A stretch of DNA of 64,000 bases from Nocardioides panacisoli (GCF_019448235.1 NZ_CP080409.1:3038001-3102000), one strand, 5' to 3'; numbered from the stretch's first letter, positions 25,155-33,926 are shown. Program-made: numbers and translations. The notes: generated by a model not told the origin, from the letters alone.

Positions 25155-26316
25155 GGCAGCGCACCGCGCCGACCTCCTCGCCCGGGTGCGGGGTTGGCGC
25201 CACGACCTGCACCGGATCCCCGAGACGGCCTTCGCCGAGCACGAGACCGCCGCCTACGCCGCGCGCGTCCTCACCGACCTCGGGTACGCCGTCACGGCCG
25301 GCATCGGCGGCACCGGACTCGTCGCGTCGCTGACCCGGGGGACGTCGTCGCGCAGCGTGGGCCTGCGCTCGGATCTCGACGCGCTGCCGATCACCGAGGA
25401 GAGCGGCGTGCCGTATGCCTCGACGCGTCCCGGTGTGATGCACGCCTGCGGCCACGACGGCCACCTGGCGATGCTGCTGGGGGCTGCGGCCTTACTCGCC
25501 GAGGAGGGGTTCGACGGCACTCTCCACGCGATCCTCCAGCCCGCGGAGGAGCCCGGTCGTGGAGCGCTGGCGATGGTCGACGACGGGCTGTTCGAGCGGT
25601 TCGGTGTCGACCGGCTCTTCGGGATCCACAACATCCCCGGGCTGCCCGCCGGCCACCTCCACGTCGCGGCGGGTCCGGCCATGGCGAGCGAGGACGACTT
25701 CACGATCGCGATCGCCGGACGCGGCGGCCACGCCTCGGCGCCGCACCTGGTCGTTGACCCGTTGGTGGTCGCCGCCGAGATCGTGCTGGCGCTGCAGTCC
25801 GTGGTCGCGCGCAACGTCGACCCGTTCCACACCGCGGTGGTGTCCTGCACCGACCTCACCACCGACGGTGCCCGCAACGCGATCCCGACCCACGCCACGA
25901 TCACCGGCGACACCCGCAGCTTCGACCCCGCCACGCAGGCCCTGCTCGAGCAGCGCATCCGCGAGGTCAGCCACGGCGTCGCGGAGGCCCACGGTGCCCG
26001 CGTCGAGGTGTCCTACACCCACGAGTTCGCGCCCACGGTCAACGATCCCGCGTGCGCGCGCATCGCGACCGATGCGGCAGCCCGGGCGCTCGGGGAGGAC
26101 CGAGTCGCCGCCGCCCGGCCCATCATGGCCAGCGAGGACTTCGGCATCCTCGCCGACCACGTCCCCGCCTGCCTGGCCTTCCTCGGCAACGGCGTCGCGC
26201 CCGACCTCGGGGGCGTTCCGCTGCACAGCCACGACTACGTCTTCTACGACGACGTCCTCGGCCCCGGCATCGACTTCTACTGCGAGGTCGTGCGGGCCGG
26301 CCTCGCTGTCGACTGA
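25147..26316 (+). CDS. M20 family amidohydrolase/peptidase
   Basis: 389 residues with dinuclear metal motifs: RSDLDALPI (Asp near 76), MHACGHDGH (residues 98-106), PAEEPGRGA (Glu), IHNIPG and the late ASEDFG. It resembles hippurate hydrolase and IAA-amino-acid hydrolases, which cleave N-acyl amino acids. Translationally coupled to the ammonia-lyase, suggesting deacylation then deamination of an amino-acid substrate (inference). Convergent with the following thioesterase. Confidence 0.88.
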   Translation: MTEAAHRADLLARVRGWRHDLHRIPETAFAEHETAAYAARVLTDLGYAVTAGIGGTGLVASLTRGTSSRSVGLRSDLDALPITEESGVPYASTRPGVMHACGHDGHLAMLLGAAALLAEEGFDGTLHAILQPAEEPGRGALAMVDDGLFERFGVDRLFGIHNIPGLPAGHLHVAAGPAMASEDDFTIAIAGRGGHASAPHLVVDPLVVAAEIVLALQSVVARNVDPFHTAVVSCTDLTTDGARNAIPTHATITGDTRSFDPATQALLEQRIREVSHGVAEAHGARVEVSYTHEFAPTVNDPACARIATDAAARALGEDRVAAARPIMASEDFGILADHVPACLAFLGNGVAPDLGGVPLHSHDYVFYDDVLGPGIDFYCEVVRAGLAVD

Positions 26317-26335
26317 TCGACGCACTCCGTGCCGT

Positions 26336-26902
26336 CTACGGCTGACCGTCCCGCAGTGTCACGAAGAGGGCCTCGCCCTCGGCGCACAGGACCTCCCCGT
26401 CGCGGAGTTCGGCGCGGAGGAAGCGCTTGCGTCCCTCGACGCGGTCGGTCCTGGCGGCGAACGTGAGGGGAACGCCCACGCGGACCACGGACAGGTACTG
26501 CGTGGTGAGGTATGCCGTCCGCGCCGCCGGCATGCCCGGGGCGTTGGCCAAGCGCCCGAAGAGCTCGTCGAAGAGCAGCGGGATGGTGCCCCCGTGTGCG
26601 ACGCCGCGACCGCCGAGAAAGAACGAGCTGAACTGAGTCGTGCCGGCGAGCTGGTCCGGCGGTGCGTGGGCCAGCACCTCGTAGTGGGGAGTCGTGGCCT
26701 GTCCAGCCGACGGGAGGTCGGGGCGGTGCCCGTAGTCGCGGCCGGACTCCTCGACACGGTCGGCCCTCAGGCGCTCGGTCCAGGCCTCGAGGTCCCTTTC
26801 CAGTTCGGCGCGTGTCGCGGACGCGGGGACGGCGTCGGCGAAGGCATCGAGGAACCCGCGCAGGTGCGCGACGAGGCCAGCGTGGGTTCCGGGCTCGCTC
26901 AT
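26336..26902 (-). CDS. Hotdog-fold thioesterase (PaaI-like)
   Basis: 188 residues. The N-terminal 60 are helical and the rest is a hotdog domain with [17 protein letters not shown], the helix typical of PaaI/4HBT acyl-CoA thioesterases, then [18 protein letters not shown]. It likely releases CoA from stalled acyl-CoA intermediates. The start at 26902 is divergent from an SDR, and the shared 43-bp gap carries a KstR2-like box. Confidence 0.8.
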   Translation of the reverse strand: MSEPGTHAGLVAHLRGFLDAFADAVPASATRAELERDLEAWTERLRADRVEESGRDYGHRPDLPSAGQATTPHYEVLAHAPPDQLAGTTQFSSFFLGGRGVAHGGTIPLLFDELFGRLANAPGMPAARTAYLTTQYLSVVRVGVPLTFAARTDRVEGRKRFLRAELRDGEVLCAEGEALFVTLRDGQP

Positions 26903-26913
26903 GGCGCTAGACT

Positions 26914-26927
26914 ATCAAGCGTTTGCT
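26914..26927. promoter_or_regulatory. KstR2-like box ATCAAGCGTTTGCT
   Basis: Matches AnCAAGnnCTTGnT except for one T in place of C. It lies between the divergent thioesterase and SDR genes, just after a -10-like TAGACT (26908-26913). One of nine related sites in the window. Confidence 0.6.
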
Positions 26928-26945
26928 TTACAAAGGAGGGTGGAC

Positions 26946-27698
26946 GTGGAACGTGACCTCGCAGGGACAGCGGCCGTCGTGACCGGTGCCGGCACCGGGA
27001 TCGGTCGAGCCGTGGCCGCCGAGCTCGCCGGGCGGGGCGCACGCGTCCTGCTGGTCGCGCGACGGGAGGGGCAGCTGCGGACCGTGGCCGAGGAGATCGC
27101 AGCGACGGGGGCGGACCGTCCCGTCGTACTCGGTCGTGACCTCACCGACGCCGGTGCGGCCGCCACCGTCGCCGGGGTCGTGCGCGACGAGTTCGGCCGG
27201 CTCGACGTCCTGGTCAACAACGCAGGTCAGGCTGACCCGCCGGGCGCCGAACTCGACGCCGCCGCGTGGCGTCGATCCTTCGAGCTCAACTTCCACGTCA
27301 AGCGCGAGCTCGCCGAGGCACTGCGTCCCGAACTTGAGGCCAGTGGCCGAGGGCGGGTCGTGAACCTCGTCGGGCTCCTCGAACCGCGGGGCATCTCGGC
27401 TGCCCAGGCCGCCATCGCCGCGTGCCGCCTGTGGTCCAAGGCATTCTCCCGCGAGGTCGCGACGACCGGCGTCACCGTCAACTGTGTCGCGCCGGGCCGC
27501 ATCGACAGCGAGCAGCTACGGCGCCACTTCCCCAGCGACCACGCGCAGGAGGACTACGCCGCCGCCCATGTCCCTGCCGGGCGCTTCGGCACGCCCGAGG
27601 AGGCCGCCGCGCTCGTCGCGTTCCTCTGCTCACCGGCCGCGTCCTACGTCACCGGGCAGACGATCGCCGTCGACGGTGGTCTGGCCCACCACGCCTGA
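26946..27698 (+). CDS. SDR-fold protein lacking the catalytic Tyr-Lys
   Basis: 250 residues. The cofactor end is normal ([12 protein letters not shown]) and the tail has TIAVDGG. The catalytic segment reads NLVG...ISAAQAA, however: the Ser of NxSS is Gly, and the YxxxK positions are Ile and Gln with a shortened loop. It may bind NAD(P) or an acyl-CoA without classical SDR chemistry, or use other residues. The GTG at 26946 lies 6 nt after AAGGAGG, which decides the start. It is controlled from the boxed divergent promoter. Confidence 0.8.
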   Translation: MERDLAGTAAVVTGAGTGIGRAVAAELAGRGARVLLVARREGQLRTVAEEIAATGADRPVVLGRDLTDAGAAATVAGVVRDEFGRLDVLVNNAGQADPPGAELDAAAWRRSFELNFHVKRELAEALRPELEASGRGRVVNLVGLLEPRGISAAQAAIAACRLWSKAFSREVATTGVTVNCVAPGRIDSEQLRRHFPSDHAQEDYAAAHVPAGRFGTPEEAAALVAFLCSPAASYVTGQTIAVDGGLAHHA

Positions 27699-27720
27699 GT
27701 CGCGGCGTACGCCGTCCGGT

Positions 27721-28191
27721 TCAGCCGCGCGCGTAGCGCTCGAACCGTTCCGGCAGCGGCTCGCCGCCGGTGGTCCGTACTCCCGCGATGCGCACCCGCC
27801 GCTCCGCGATGCGCCACCGGTCACCTTCGTCGACCAGCACGTCCTCGTAGTTGCCCCACACGTGGAGCTGCAGGTCCGTCTCGCTGTTCTCGTGGAAGGC
27901 GTAGACGTAGGTGATCGTCTCGGCTCGTCCCGCGTCGAGCCGGAGGTAGTTGATCGTCGAGCAGTGGTGGTTCGTCGCGGTGTAGCGGCCGGTCGCACCA
28001 CGGAAGAGCTCGCCCAGCGCGTCCCGGCCGCGCGTCACGTTGCCGTGTCCGTAGTCGAAGGTCGCGTCCTCGGTGAACAGGTCCGCCAGCAGTGCGAAGT
28101 CACACCGGTCGATGCCACGGCTGTAGGCGTACACCGTGTCGGCGATGTCGACCCGTGCTGCGAGCTCGGCGGCCCGGTCCTGCGCGCTCAT
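27721..28191 (-). CDS. SnoaL-like/NTF2-fold protein
   Basis: 156 residues with the cone-shaped NTF2 fold signature VYAYSRGIDRCDFALLADLF, typical of SnoaL_4 proteins (relatives of hydroxylase small subunits, ketosteroid isomerases and dehydratases). No clear catalytic Asp/His pair can be assigned. Its ATG overlaps the stop of the upstream LLM gene (28188-28191), so it is the last gene of a three-gene minus-strand operon. It could be an isomerase or dehydratase acting on the ring substrate (inference). Confidence 0.8.
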   Translation of the reverse strand: MSAQDRAAELAARVDIADTVYAYSRGIDRCDFALLADLFTEDATFDYGHGNVTRGRDALGELFRGATGRYTATNHHCSTINYLRLDAGRAETITYVYAFHENSETDLQLHVWGNYEDVLVDEGDRWRIAERRVRIAGVRTTGGEPLPERFERYARG

Positions 28192-29210
28192 CGCGCGGCC
28201 CCGGCGTCGAAGTCGGCCAGGACCGACCGGAGTCGGTCAGGGTCGCCCCCGGGCCAGGCGAAGTACGAAGACACCCGGTCCAGGCGACCGGTGAAGCGCT
28301 CCCGCACCAGGTGCGGCATCTCCTCCGCGGTGCCCACGAGCGCGATCTCGCCCAACAACGTGTCGTCGATGCGCTGCCCCATCTCCTCCCACCTGCCCTC
28401 ACGGGAGAGGTCCTGCAACTCGACCTGCAGGTCGCCGTACCCCACGCTGTCGAGGACGGCGCGGTAGGCCGGCGTCGAGGCGTAGAACGCGATCTGCTCA
28501 CGTGTCTTGCGTGCGCTCTCGGCCATCTCCTCCTCGGTGTCGCCCATCACCAGGAACAGCGGGCAGTAGAGCTCGACGTCACGGCGACTGCGGCCGCTGG
28601 CGGCGAGGCCCTTCTCCAGCGCCGGCAGCGTGACCTCGTCGAGGTAGGCGGTGGTGGTCATGCCGTGCAGCAGCAGGCCGTCGCAGAGCTCCCCGCCGAG
28701 CTCGGTCATCTTGGCGCCGACCGCGGCGATCATGGTCGGGATGCGGTACTCGTGGTGGTGCGGCGTGAAGACCGGTGTCATCAGCGTGTGCTGGTAGTGG
28801 GTGCCCTCGTAGGCCAGACGGGAACCGTCCCGCCAAGCGGTGAAGATGGCGTCGAGCGCCAGGAGGTAGTCCCGCATCCGGCCCACGGGGGCGCTCCAGG
28901 GCATGGAGAACCGTCGCTCGATGTGGGGCTTGATCTGGCTGCCCAGTCCCAGCACGAATCGGCCACCGGACATCGCCGCCAAGTCCCAGGCGAGGTAGGC
29001 CGTGGACATCGGGTTGCGCGCGAAGGCCACGGCGATCGCGGTGCCGACGGAGATGTCCTTGCTCGCCATCAGGGCGGCCTGGGACTGCAGGAAGGCGTCG
29101 GTGACGCTCTCGCTGGCCCAGACTCCGTCGAAGCCGTCGGCCTCGGCGGCCGCCGCGACCGGGCCGCACGCAGCGGCCGAGGCGCCGATCATTCCCATAT
29201 CGATCTTCAT
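28188..29210 (-). CDS. LLM-class F420-dependent oxidoreductase
   Basis: 340 residues, luciferase-like TIM barrel. Visible are GFDGVWASESVTDAFL near the N-terminus, AMSGGRFVLGLGSQIKPHIERRF (the LLM signature with PHIERRF of one actinobacterial subgroup) and GTHYQ. These enzymes use F420 (or FMN) to oxidise alcohols or reduce enones. It overlaps both neighbours by ATGA. Cofactor supply fits the NpdG-like gene at 60089. Confidence 0.86.
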   Translation of the reverse strand: MKIDMGMIGASAAACGPVAAAAEADGFDGVWASESVTDAFLQSQAALMASKDISVGTAIAVAFARNPMSTAYLAWDLAAMSGGRFVLGLGSQIKPHIERRFSMPWSAPVGRMRDYLLALDAIFTAWRDGSRLAYEGTHYQHTLMTPVFTPHHHEYRIPTMIAAVGAKMTELGGELCDGLLLHGMTTTAYLDEVTLPALEKGLAASGRSRRDVELYCPLFLVMGDTEEEMAESARKTREQIAFYASTPAYRAVLDSVGYGDLQVELQDLSREGRWEEMGQRIDDTLLGEIALVGTAEEMPHLVRERFTGRLDRVSSYFAWPGGDPDRLRSVLADFDAGAAR

Positions 29211-30412
29211 CGCGCATCCTTCGGTAGGTTCAGAACCCGCTCTCCCACGGTGTTCTTGAGGATCTCGTCAGTGCCGCCGCCCACCCGCAGCCCCGGCAGG
29301 CCCAGGGTGAGCTCGGACCAGGCGTAGGTGCCCCAGTCGCCGCTGTCGACGACGTGGCCGGCGCCGAGCAGGTCTGCGGCCGTGTCGCTCATCTCGCGGA
29401 ACAGGTCGGTGGCGATCAGCTTGCTGAGTGCGAGCTCCGGTCCGGGTACCCCGCCGTCCTCGAGGAAGCGCGCGGTCGTGAGCCGCGCCGCCCATGCGCG
29501 GGCCGCGACCCGGGCGACCGCGTCGCGGGCACGTTCGTCGAGCCCGTCGCCGGCATGGCGGGCCAGGTCGACCAGTCGCTCGACCAGCGCCTCGTCGACG
29601 CCGACCTCGGTGCCGATGGCGGACCGCTCGTTGAGCAGGGAGGTGACCACGACCGACCACCCGTCGTCGACCTCGCCGATGCGGCGCGAGTCCGGCACGA
29701 CCACGTCGTTGAGGAAGACCTCGTCGAACGAGGCGCCGCCGGTCAGCTGGCGGATCGGGCGGATCTCGATGCCGGGGGAGTCCAGGTCGACCAAGAACGT
29801 GGTCAGTCCGGCGTGCTTGGGCCGGTCCGGCGCCGTGCGTGCGATGCAGAGCCCGACGTCGCTGTAGTGGGCACCGGAACTCCACACCTTCTGGCCCGTC
29901 AGGCGCCAGTCGTTGCCGTCACGCACCGCACGGGTCGAGAGTCCGGCGAGGTCGGACCCGGCGCCGGGCTCGGAGTAGAGCTGGCAGGCGAGCAAGTCGG
30001 CCGACCGGAGCCGGGGGAGCCAGGCCTGCTGCTGCTCGGGTGTGCCGTGGGCGAGCAGTGTCGGTGTCAACGTGGAGACGCTGAAGCGCAGGTAGCCGTC
30101 GTCGGGCAGGTCGTGGGCCGACTCCACCTCCCGCAACGCTGCGGCGTACGCCGCGGGGAGGCCGCGGCCGCCGAACTCGGCCGGGCCGTCGACCCAGCCC
30201 AGGTCGTGCTCGACCAGGTGAGCGCGGTAGCGGCGCAGGGCCGCGAGTTCCTCGGCCTCGCCCTCGGAGCGCTCGGCGACGACCGAGACCCGGTCATCGC
30301 CCACACCCCACTGGGCTCGGTCCTCGTTGCGCCGCGGGGCGAAGGCGGACAGCGCTGCGGCCGCCTCTGCTCGGAAGTCCTCGAGCCCGGGTGCGCCTGA
30401 CTGCTGGGTCAT
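29207..30412 (-). CDS. Acyl-CoA dehydrogenase (FadE type)
   Basis: 401 residues with CQLYSEPGAGSDLA, GQKVWSSGAHYSD and the C-terminal GGTDEILKNTVGERVLNLPKD. Closely related in length and order of motifs to the ACAD at 1977-3182 of region A. The start at 30412 follows GGAGGG; the longer reading crosses the operator. First gene of a minus-strand operon (ACAD, LLM, SnoaL) divergent from the HMGS-DUF35/thiolase operon, sharing the box at 30502. Confidence 0.9.
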   Translation of the reverse strand: MTQQSGAPGLEDFRAEAAAALSAFAPRRNEDRAQWGVGDDRVSVVAERSEGEAEELAALRRYRAHLVEHDLGWVDGPAEFGGRGLPAAYAAALREVESAHDLPDDGYLRFSVSTLTPTLLAHGTPEQQQAWLPRLRSADLLACQLYSEPGAGSDLAGLSTRAVRDGNDWRLTGQKVWSSGAHYSDVGLCIARTAPDRPKHAGLTTFLVDLDSPGIEIRPIRQLTGGASFDEVFLNDVVVPDSRRIGEVDDGWSVVVTSLLNERSAIGTEVGVDEALVERLVDLARHAGDGLDERARDAVARVAARAWAARLTTARFLEDGGVPGPELALSKLIATDLFREMSDTAADLLGAGHVVDSGDWGTYAWSELTLGLPGLRVGGGTDEILKNTVGERVLNLPKDAR

Positions 30413-30501
30413 GACCCTCCTGTGTCCGTGCCGGCTGCCGCGGGGCCTCGTCGCCGATCGCGACGGTTGCGGCGGTTGGCTGGCCTCGTCTACATTAGCA
30501 A

Positions 30502-30515
30502 AGCAAGTGCTTGAT
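30502..30515. promoter_or_regulatory. KstR2-like box AGCAAGTGCTTGAT
   Basis: A full match to AnCAAGnnCTTGnT in the 145-bp gap between divergent operons. TACATT/AATGTA at 30491-30496 could serve as -10 elements. A repressor here would control both directions. Confidence 0.7.
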
Positions 30516-30557
30516 TGAAATGTTCCTGCGGCGATCGCAGGACGGAACGGAGGCCCC

Positions 30558-31946
30558 GTGACCGGCATCGAGTCCTATGCCGTCCAGGTACCGATCGGAC
30601 GGCTGGACCGTGCGGAGATCGCGACCACGTTGGGTGTCGGTCGCGGCAAGGGCGCCCGTCCGGTCGCCTCGCACGACGAGGACAGCACCACGCTGGCCGT
30701 CGCGGCCGTACGCCGCCTGCGCGGTGTCGCGGAGGTCGAGGGGGCGCTGTGGTTCGCCACCTCCCGTCCGGCATACCTCGAGAAGTCCAACGCGGTCACG
30801 GTGGCCGTCGCGGGCGGCTGCGGGTCCCATGCCCCGGCCCACGATCTCGCCGGGGCGCTGCGTGGTGGCGCCGGTGCGCTGCGCGCGGTGCTGGCCGAGG
30901 GTGGCGGAGTCGCGGTGGCCGCCGACCTGCGCTACGCGCTGCCCGGATCCGCCGACGAGGCGGGGGGCTGTGACGCTGCGGCCGCTTTCACGGTCGGAAG
31001 CGCCCCCGTTGCGGAACTGGTCGGGTCCGCCGCCCTCACCACCGAGTTCCTCGAGCGGTGGCGCGAGCCCGGCGCGGACCGCACCTACACGTGGGAGGAC
31101 CGCTTCGGCGTCGAGGAGTACGTCCCGCTCGGTCAACGCGTCGTCGACGACGTGCTCGGTCGCTGCGACCTCAAGCGCGAGGACCTCCAGCGCGTCGTGA
31201 TCAGCACTCCCCACGCCAAGGCGCGCAGCGTCCTGACCAAGGGATTCGCTCCCGAGCAGCTCGACCTGCCCGCGGTTGCCACGCTCGGATACGCCGGCAC
31301 GGCCGACCTGGGGGTGGGGCTGGTCGCGGCCTTCGAGTCCGCCGCCCCGGGCGACCTGGTCCTCGCCGTCGGCGTCGCGGACGGCGCGGACGCCTTCGTG
31401 TTCCGCATGACCGATGCCCACCGCCCCGGCGGGGCGGGGCTGGAGGCACTGACCGCCGGCACGACCGCACCGGTCTCCTACGCCGACTTCCTCAGTTGGC
31501 GCGGCCTGCTGCCGCGCGAGCCGGCGCGCCGCCCCGCGGTGAAGCCGCCCGTGCCGCCCGCCTCGCGGCGTACGAGCGGGTGGAAGTTCGGCTTCATCGC
31601 CGCTCGCTGTGACGAGTGCGGCTACCGCAACCTGCCCCCGCGCCGGGTGTGCCTGCGCTGCGGGGAACGTGACGCGCTCTCGGCCGAGCCGATGGTCGAC
31701 GTCCCCGCCACCGTGGCGACCTTCACCGACGACTGGCTCTCGGAGTCGATCCAGTTGCCGGCGAAGGTGGTCGCGGTCGACTTCGAGGGTGGTGGCCGCT
31801 TCGAGTTCGAGATGGCCGACGCCGTCGACCAGCCCGTCGCGATCGGCGACCGGGTCGTGCCCACGTTCCGCCTCGCCAGCGTCGCGGGCAACGGGGTGCG
31901 CAACTACATCTGGAAGGTGCGTCCGCACCGGGAGGAGGACCGCTGA
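30558..31946 (+). CDS. HMG-CoA-synthase-like domain fused to a DUF35 Zn-ribbon/OB domain
   Basis: 462 residues. Residues 1 to about 320 follow the archaeal-type HMG-CoA synthase/thiolase fold (ATSRPAYLEKSNA, GYAGTADLGVGL). Residues about 345-460 form a DUF35 unit with Cys351, Cys354, Cys365 and Cys368 and an OB fold. In archaea HMG-CoA synthase, thiolase and DUF35 form one complex; here two are fused and the thiolase is the next gene. The segment DLAGALRGGAGAL has Leu where the synthase nucleophile Cys normally lies, so the domain may be structural or non-canonical. GTG start with CGGAGG 5 nt upstream. Confidence 0.82.
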   Translation: MTGIESYAVQVPIGRLDRAEIATTLGVGRGKGARPVASHDEDSTTLAVAAVRRLRGVAEVEGALWFATSRPAYLEKSNAVTVAVAGGCGSHAPAHDLAGALRGGAGALRAVLAEGGGVAVAADLRYALPGSADEAGGCDAAAAFTVGSAPVAELVGSAALTTEFLERWREPGADRTYTWEDRFGVEEYVPLGQRVVDDVLGRCDLKREDLQRVVISTPHAKARSVLTKGFAPEQLDLPAVATLGYAGTADLGVGLVAAFESAAPGDLVLAVGVADGADAFVFRMTDAHRPGGAGLEALTAGTTAPVSYADFLSWRGLLPREPARRPAVKPPVPPASRRTSGWKFGFIAARCDECGYRNLPPRRVCLRCGERDALSAEPMVDVPATVATFTDDWLSESIQLPAKVVAVDFEGGGRFEFEMADAVDQPVAIGDRVVPTFRLASVAGNGVRNYIWKVRPHREEDR

Positions 31947-33139
31947 TGGGCACGCATGCGCTGCGTACGCCGGTCGCGATCGTCGGCATGGCCTGCACCA
32001 GGTTCGGTGAGCACTGGGACCTCTCGGTCGACGACCTGCTCATCGAGGCCACCCACGGCGCCGTGGACGACGTCGACGGACTCGCACTCGACGACGTCGA
32101 CGCGTTCTGGTTGGGATCGATGATCTCGGGCGTCTCGGGGCTCACTCTGACCCGCCCACTGGGCATCGAGCACAAGCCGGCCACCCGGGTCGAGAACATG
32201 TGCGCCACCGGTTCCGAGGCGTTCCGCAACGCCTGCTATGCGGTCTCGTCGGGCGCCTATGACGTGGTCATGGCCGTCGGGGGCGAGAAGCTGAAGGACC
32301 AGGGCTACTCGGGCCTGGAGATTCCCAGCGTGCCCAACGACGGGACGCCGCCGGTGCTCAGTGCCCCGGCGATGTACTCGATGATCGTCCCCGCCTACGC
32401 ACGTCGCTACGGCGTCACCGAGGACCAGGTCAAGGAGGCGATGACCCACATCGCCTGGAAGAACCACGCCAACGGCGCCCTCAACCCCCGGGCGCAGTTC
32501 CGCAAGGAGATGTCCAAGGAGGTCATCGCCGGTGCTCCGACGTTGGCGGGCAACCTGAGCGTGTTCGACTGTTCCGGTGTCGCCGACGGTGGTGCCGCGG
32601 CGATCATCGTGCGCGCCGAGGATGCGTTGAAGTACACCGACCGGCCGCTCTACGTCCACGCGCTGTCGGTGAACGCCGGCTCCGGCACCGGACGCAATGA
32701 CAGTGACTACGACTACTCCGACCTCGCCGAGTCGCGCGTGTCGGCACAGCAGGCCTATCGCCAGGCCGGGATCACCGATCCGGCGACGGAGATCTCGGTC
32801 GCCGAGGTGCATGACTGCTTCACCCCGACCGAGATGGTGCTGATGGAGGAGCTCGGCTTCTCCGCTCCCGGCGAGGCCTGGCGCGACGTGGTCGCCGGGC
32901 GGTACGACCGCGGCGGCGCCCTCCCCGTCAACATCGACGGCGGGCTGAAGAGCTTCGGCCACCCGATCGGCGCCAGCGGCCTGCGGATGCTGTATGAGAT
33001 GTGGTTGCAGTTCCGCGGCGAAGCCGGCGACCGCCAGGTCGAGACGCCGGGCTTCGGCCTGGTGCAGAACCAGGGCGGCAGCCCCGGAGACCTCGTCAGC
33101 GCCGTCACGATCGTGTCGTCGCGACCGCCGGCCGCATGA
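31946..33139 (+). CDS. SCP2-type thiolase family protein
   Basis: 397 residues with nucleophile motif NMCATG (Cys86), VHDCFT, and GHPIGASG near the C-terminus, so a complete degradative thiolase set. It presumably cleaves a 3-oxoacyl-CoA. The start shares a base with the previous stop (TGATG), indicating assembly with the HMGS-DUF35 fusion protein. Confidence 0.9.
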   Translation: MGTHALRTPVAIVGMACTRFGEHWDLSVDDLLIEATHGAVDDVDGLALDDVDAFWLGSMISGVSGLTLTRPLGIEHKPATRVENMCATGSEAFRNACYAVSSGAYDVVMAVGGEKLKDQGYSGLEIPSVPNDGTPPVLSAPAMYSMIVPAYARRYGVTEDQVKEAMTHIAWKNHANGALNPRAQFRKEMSKEVIAGAPTLAGNLSVFDCSGVADGGAAAIIVRAEDALKYTDRPLYVHALSVNAGSGTGRNDSDYDYSDLAESRVSAQQAYRQAGITDPATEISVAEVHDCFTPTEMVLMEELGFSAPGEAWRDVVAGRYDRGGALPVNIDGGLKSFGHPIGASGLRMLYEMWLQFRGEAGDRQVETPGFGLVQNQGGSPGDLVSAVTIVSSRPPAA

Positions 33140-33187
33140 ACGGGTTCTGCGGCGCGTCGGCGCCCCAGGTCGCGTGCCGCGGAACAA

Positions 33188-33223
33188 GGTGGCCCCTGTG
33201 CCACCATGTCAGCCAATGTCAGC
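33188..33223. repeat. Inverted repeat plus tandem direct repeat before the KstR2-like gene
   Basis: GGTGGC-N6-GCCACC (33188-33205) is followed at once by two copies of ATGTCAGC (33206-33213 and 33216-33223) with a 10-bp period, about one helical turn. This lies just before the TetR start at 33243 and has no AnCAAGnnCTTGnT box. It could be a terminator for the thiolase operon, a regulator site, or both. Confidence 0.45.
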
Positions 33224-33242
33224 TCCAGGGAACGGGAAACAA

Positions 33243-33848
33243 GTGAGCACCACGAGACGCCGCACCACCGGGTCCCCGACGGGCCTGGCGCGCAAGGAAC
33301 TGATCGTGAGCGCGGCGGCCAAGGTCTTCTCGGAGAAGGGCTTCTCGCTCGCCACGGTGCGCGACATCGCCGACGAGGCGAGCATGCTCTCGGGCAGTCT
33401 CTACTACTACTTCGACTCCAAGGAGGCGATGGTCGAGGAGGTGCTGACCGGCTACCTCGAGCTGGCCGCGAGTGCTTACCGACACGCCGCCGAGGACAAC
33501 GAGGACGCCGTCGATGCGCTCCGCGAGCTCATCGCGCAGGCCCTGCGCGGACTGGTCCAGCACCGCGCTGAGGTCACCATCCTGCAGAACGACTGGCACT
33601 ACGTCCGCGACCTCAGCACGGTCGCCCAGAGCATGACCGAGGTCGAGCGCACCTGGCTCGAGACCATCCAGCGTGGCGTCGACGAGGGAGTGTTCCGCTC
33701 CGACATCAACGTCCGCATGGTCTACCGCACGATCATGGGAGCCATCCAGGCCGTGATCCGGTGGTTCGATCCGGACGGCGAGGTCAGCGCCGACGAGGTG
33801 ATCGCGGTGCAGACCTCGATCCTGCTCGACGGCCTCCGCACCGACTGA
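33243..33848 (+). CDS. TetR family regulator resembling KstR2
   Basis: 201 residues. The HTH region (TVRDIADEASMLSGSLYYYF followed by SKEAMVEEVL) is very close, as I remember it, to mycobacterial KstR2, which represses ring-C/D steroid catabolism genes and is released by a CoA ester. The C-terminal domain keeps the TIMGAIQAVIRWFDPDG pattern of that group. The surrounding genes carry boxes matching the KstR2 consensus, so it is the probable local repressor. GTG start at 33243. A terminator hairpin follows the gene. Confidence 0.85.
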   Translation: MSTTRRRTTGSPTGLARKELIVSAAAKVFSEKGFSLATVRDIADEASMLSGSLYYYFDSKEAMVEEVLTGYLELAASAYRHAAEDNEDAVDALRELIAQALRGLVQHRAEVTILQNDWHYVRDLSTVAQSMTEVERTWLETIQRGVDEGVFRSDINVRMVYRTIMGAIQAVIRWFDPDGEVSADEVIAVQTSILLDGLRTD

Positions 33849-33860
33849 TCCACTGAACCC

Positions 33861-33881
33861 GCCCGCCTTGGTGCGGCGGGC
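33861..33881 (+). terminator. Terminator hairpin after the TetR gene
   Basis: GCCCGCC-N7-GGCGGGC, a perfect 7-bp GC stem 12 bp after the stop and before the next boxed promoter. No T tract. Confidence 0.55.
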
Positions 33882-33899
33882 TCGCGTTCCCAGTGTTAC

Positions 33900-33913
33900 A
33901 GCAAGCGCTTGAT
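33900..33913. promoter_or_regulatory. KstR2-like box AGCAAGCGCTTGAT
   Basis: A perfect match with a self-complementary core (CAAGCGCTTG), located 13 bp before the ACAD start and directly adjoining its ribosome site. A bound repressor would also cover the transcript start. Confidence 0.7.
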
Positions 33914-33926
33914 TGAAGGAGTTGCC

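Noticed and set aside
27703..27714. 12-bp palindrome CGGCGTACGCCG as an operator or terminator
   Set aside because: Related GCGTACGC words recur often inside coding regions in this window, so the intergenic copy is probably only the same common word.
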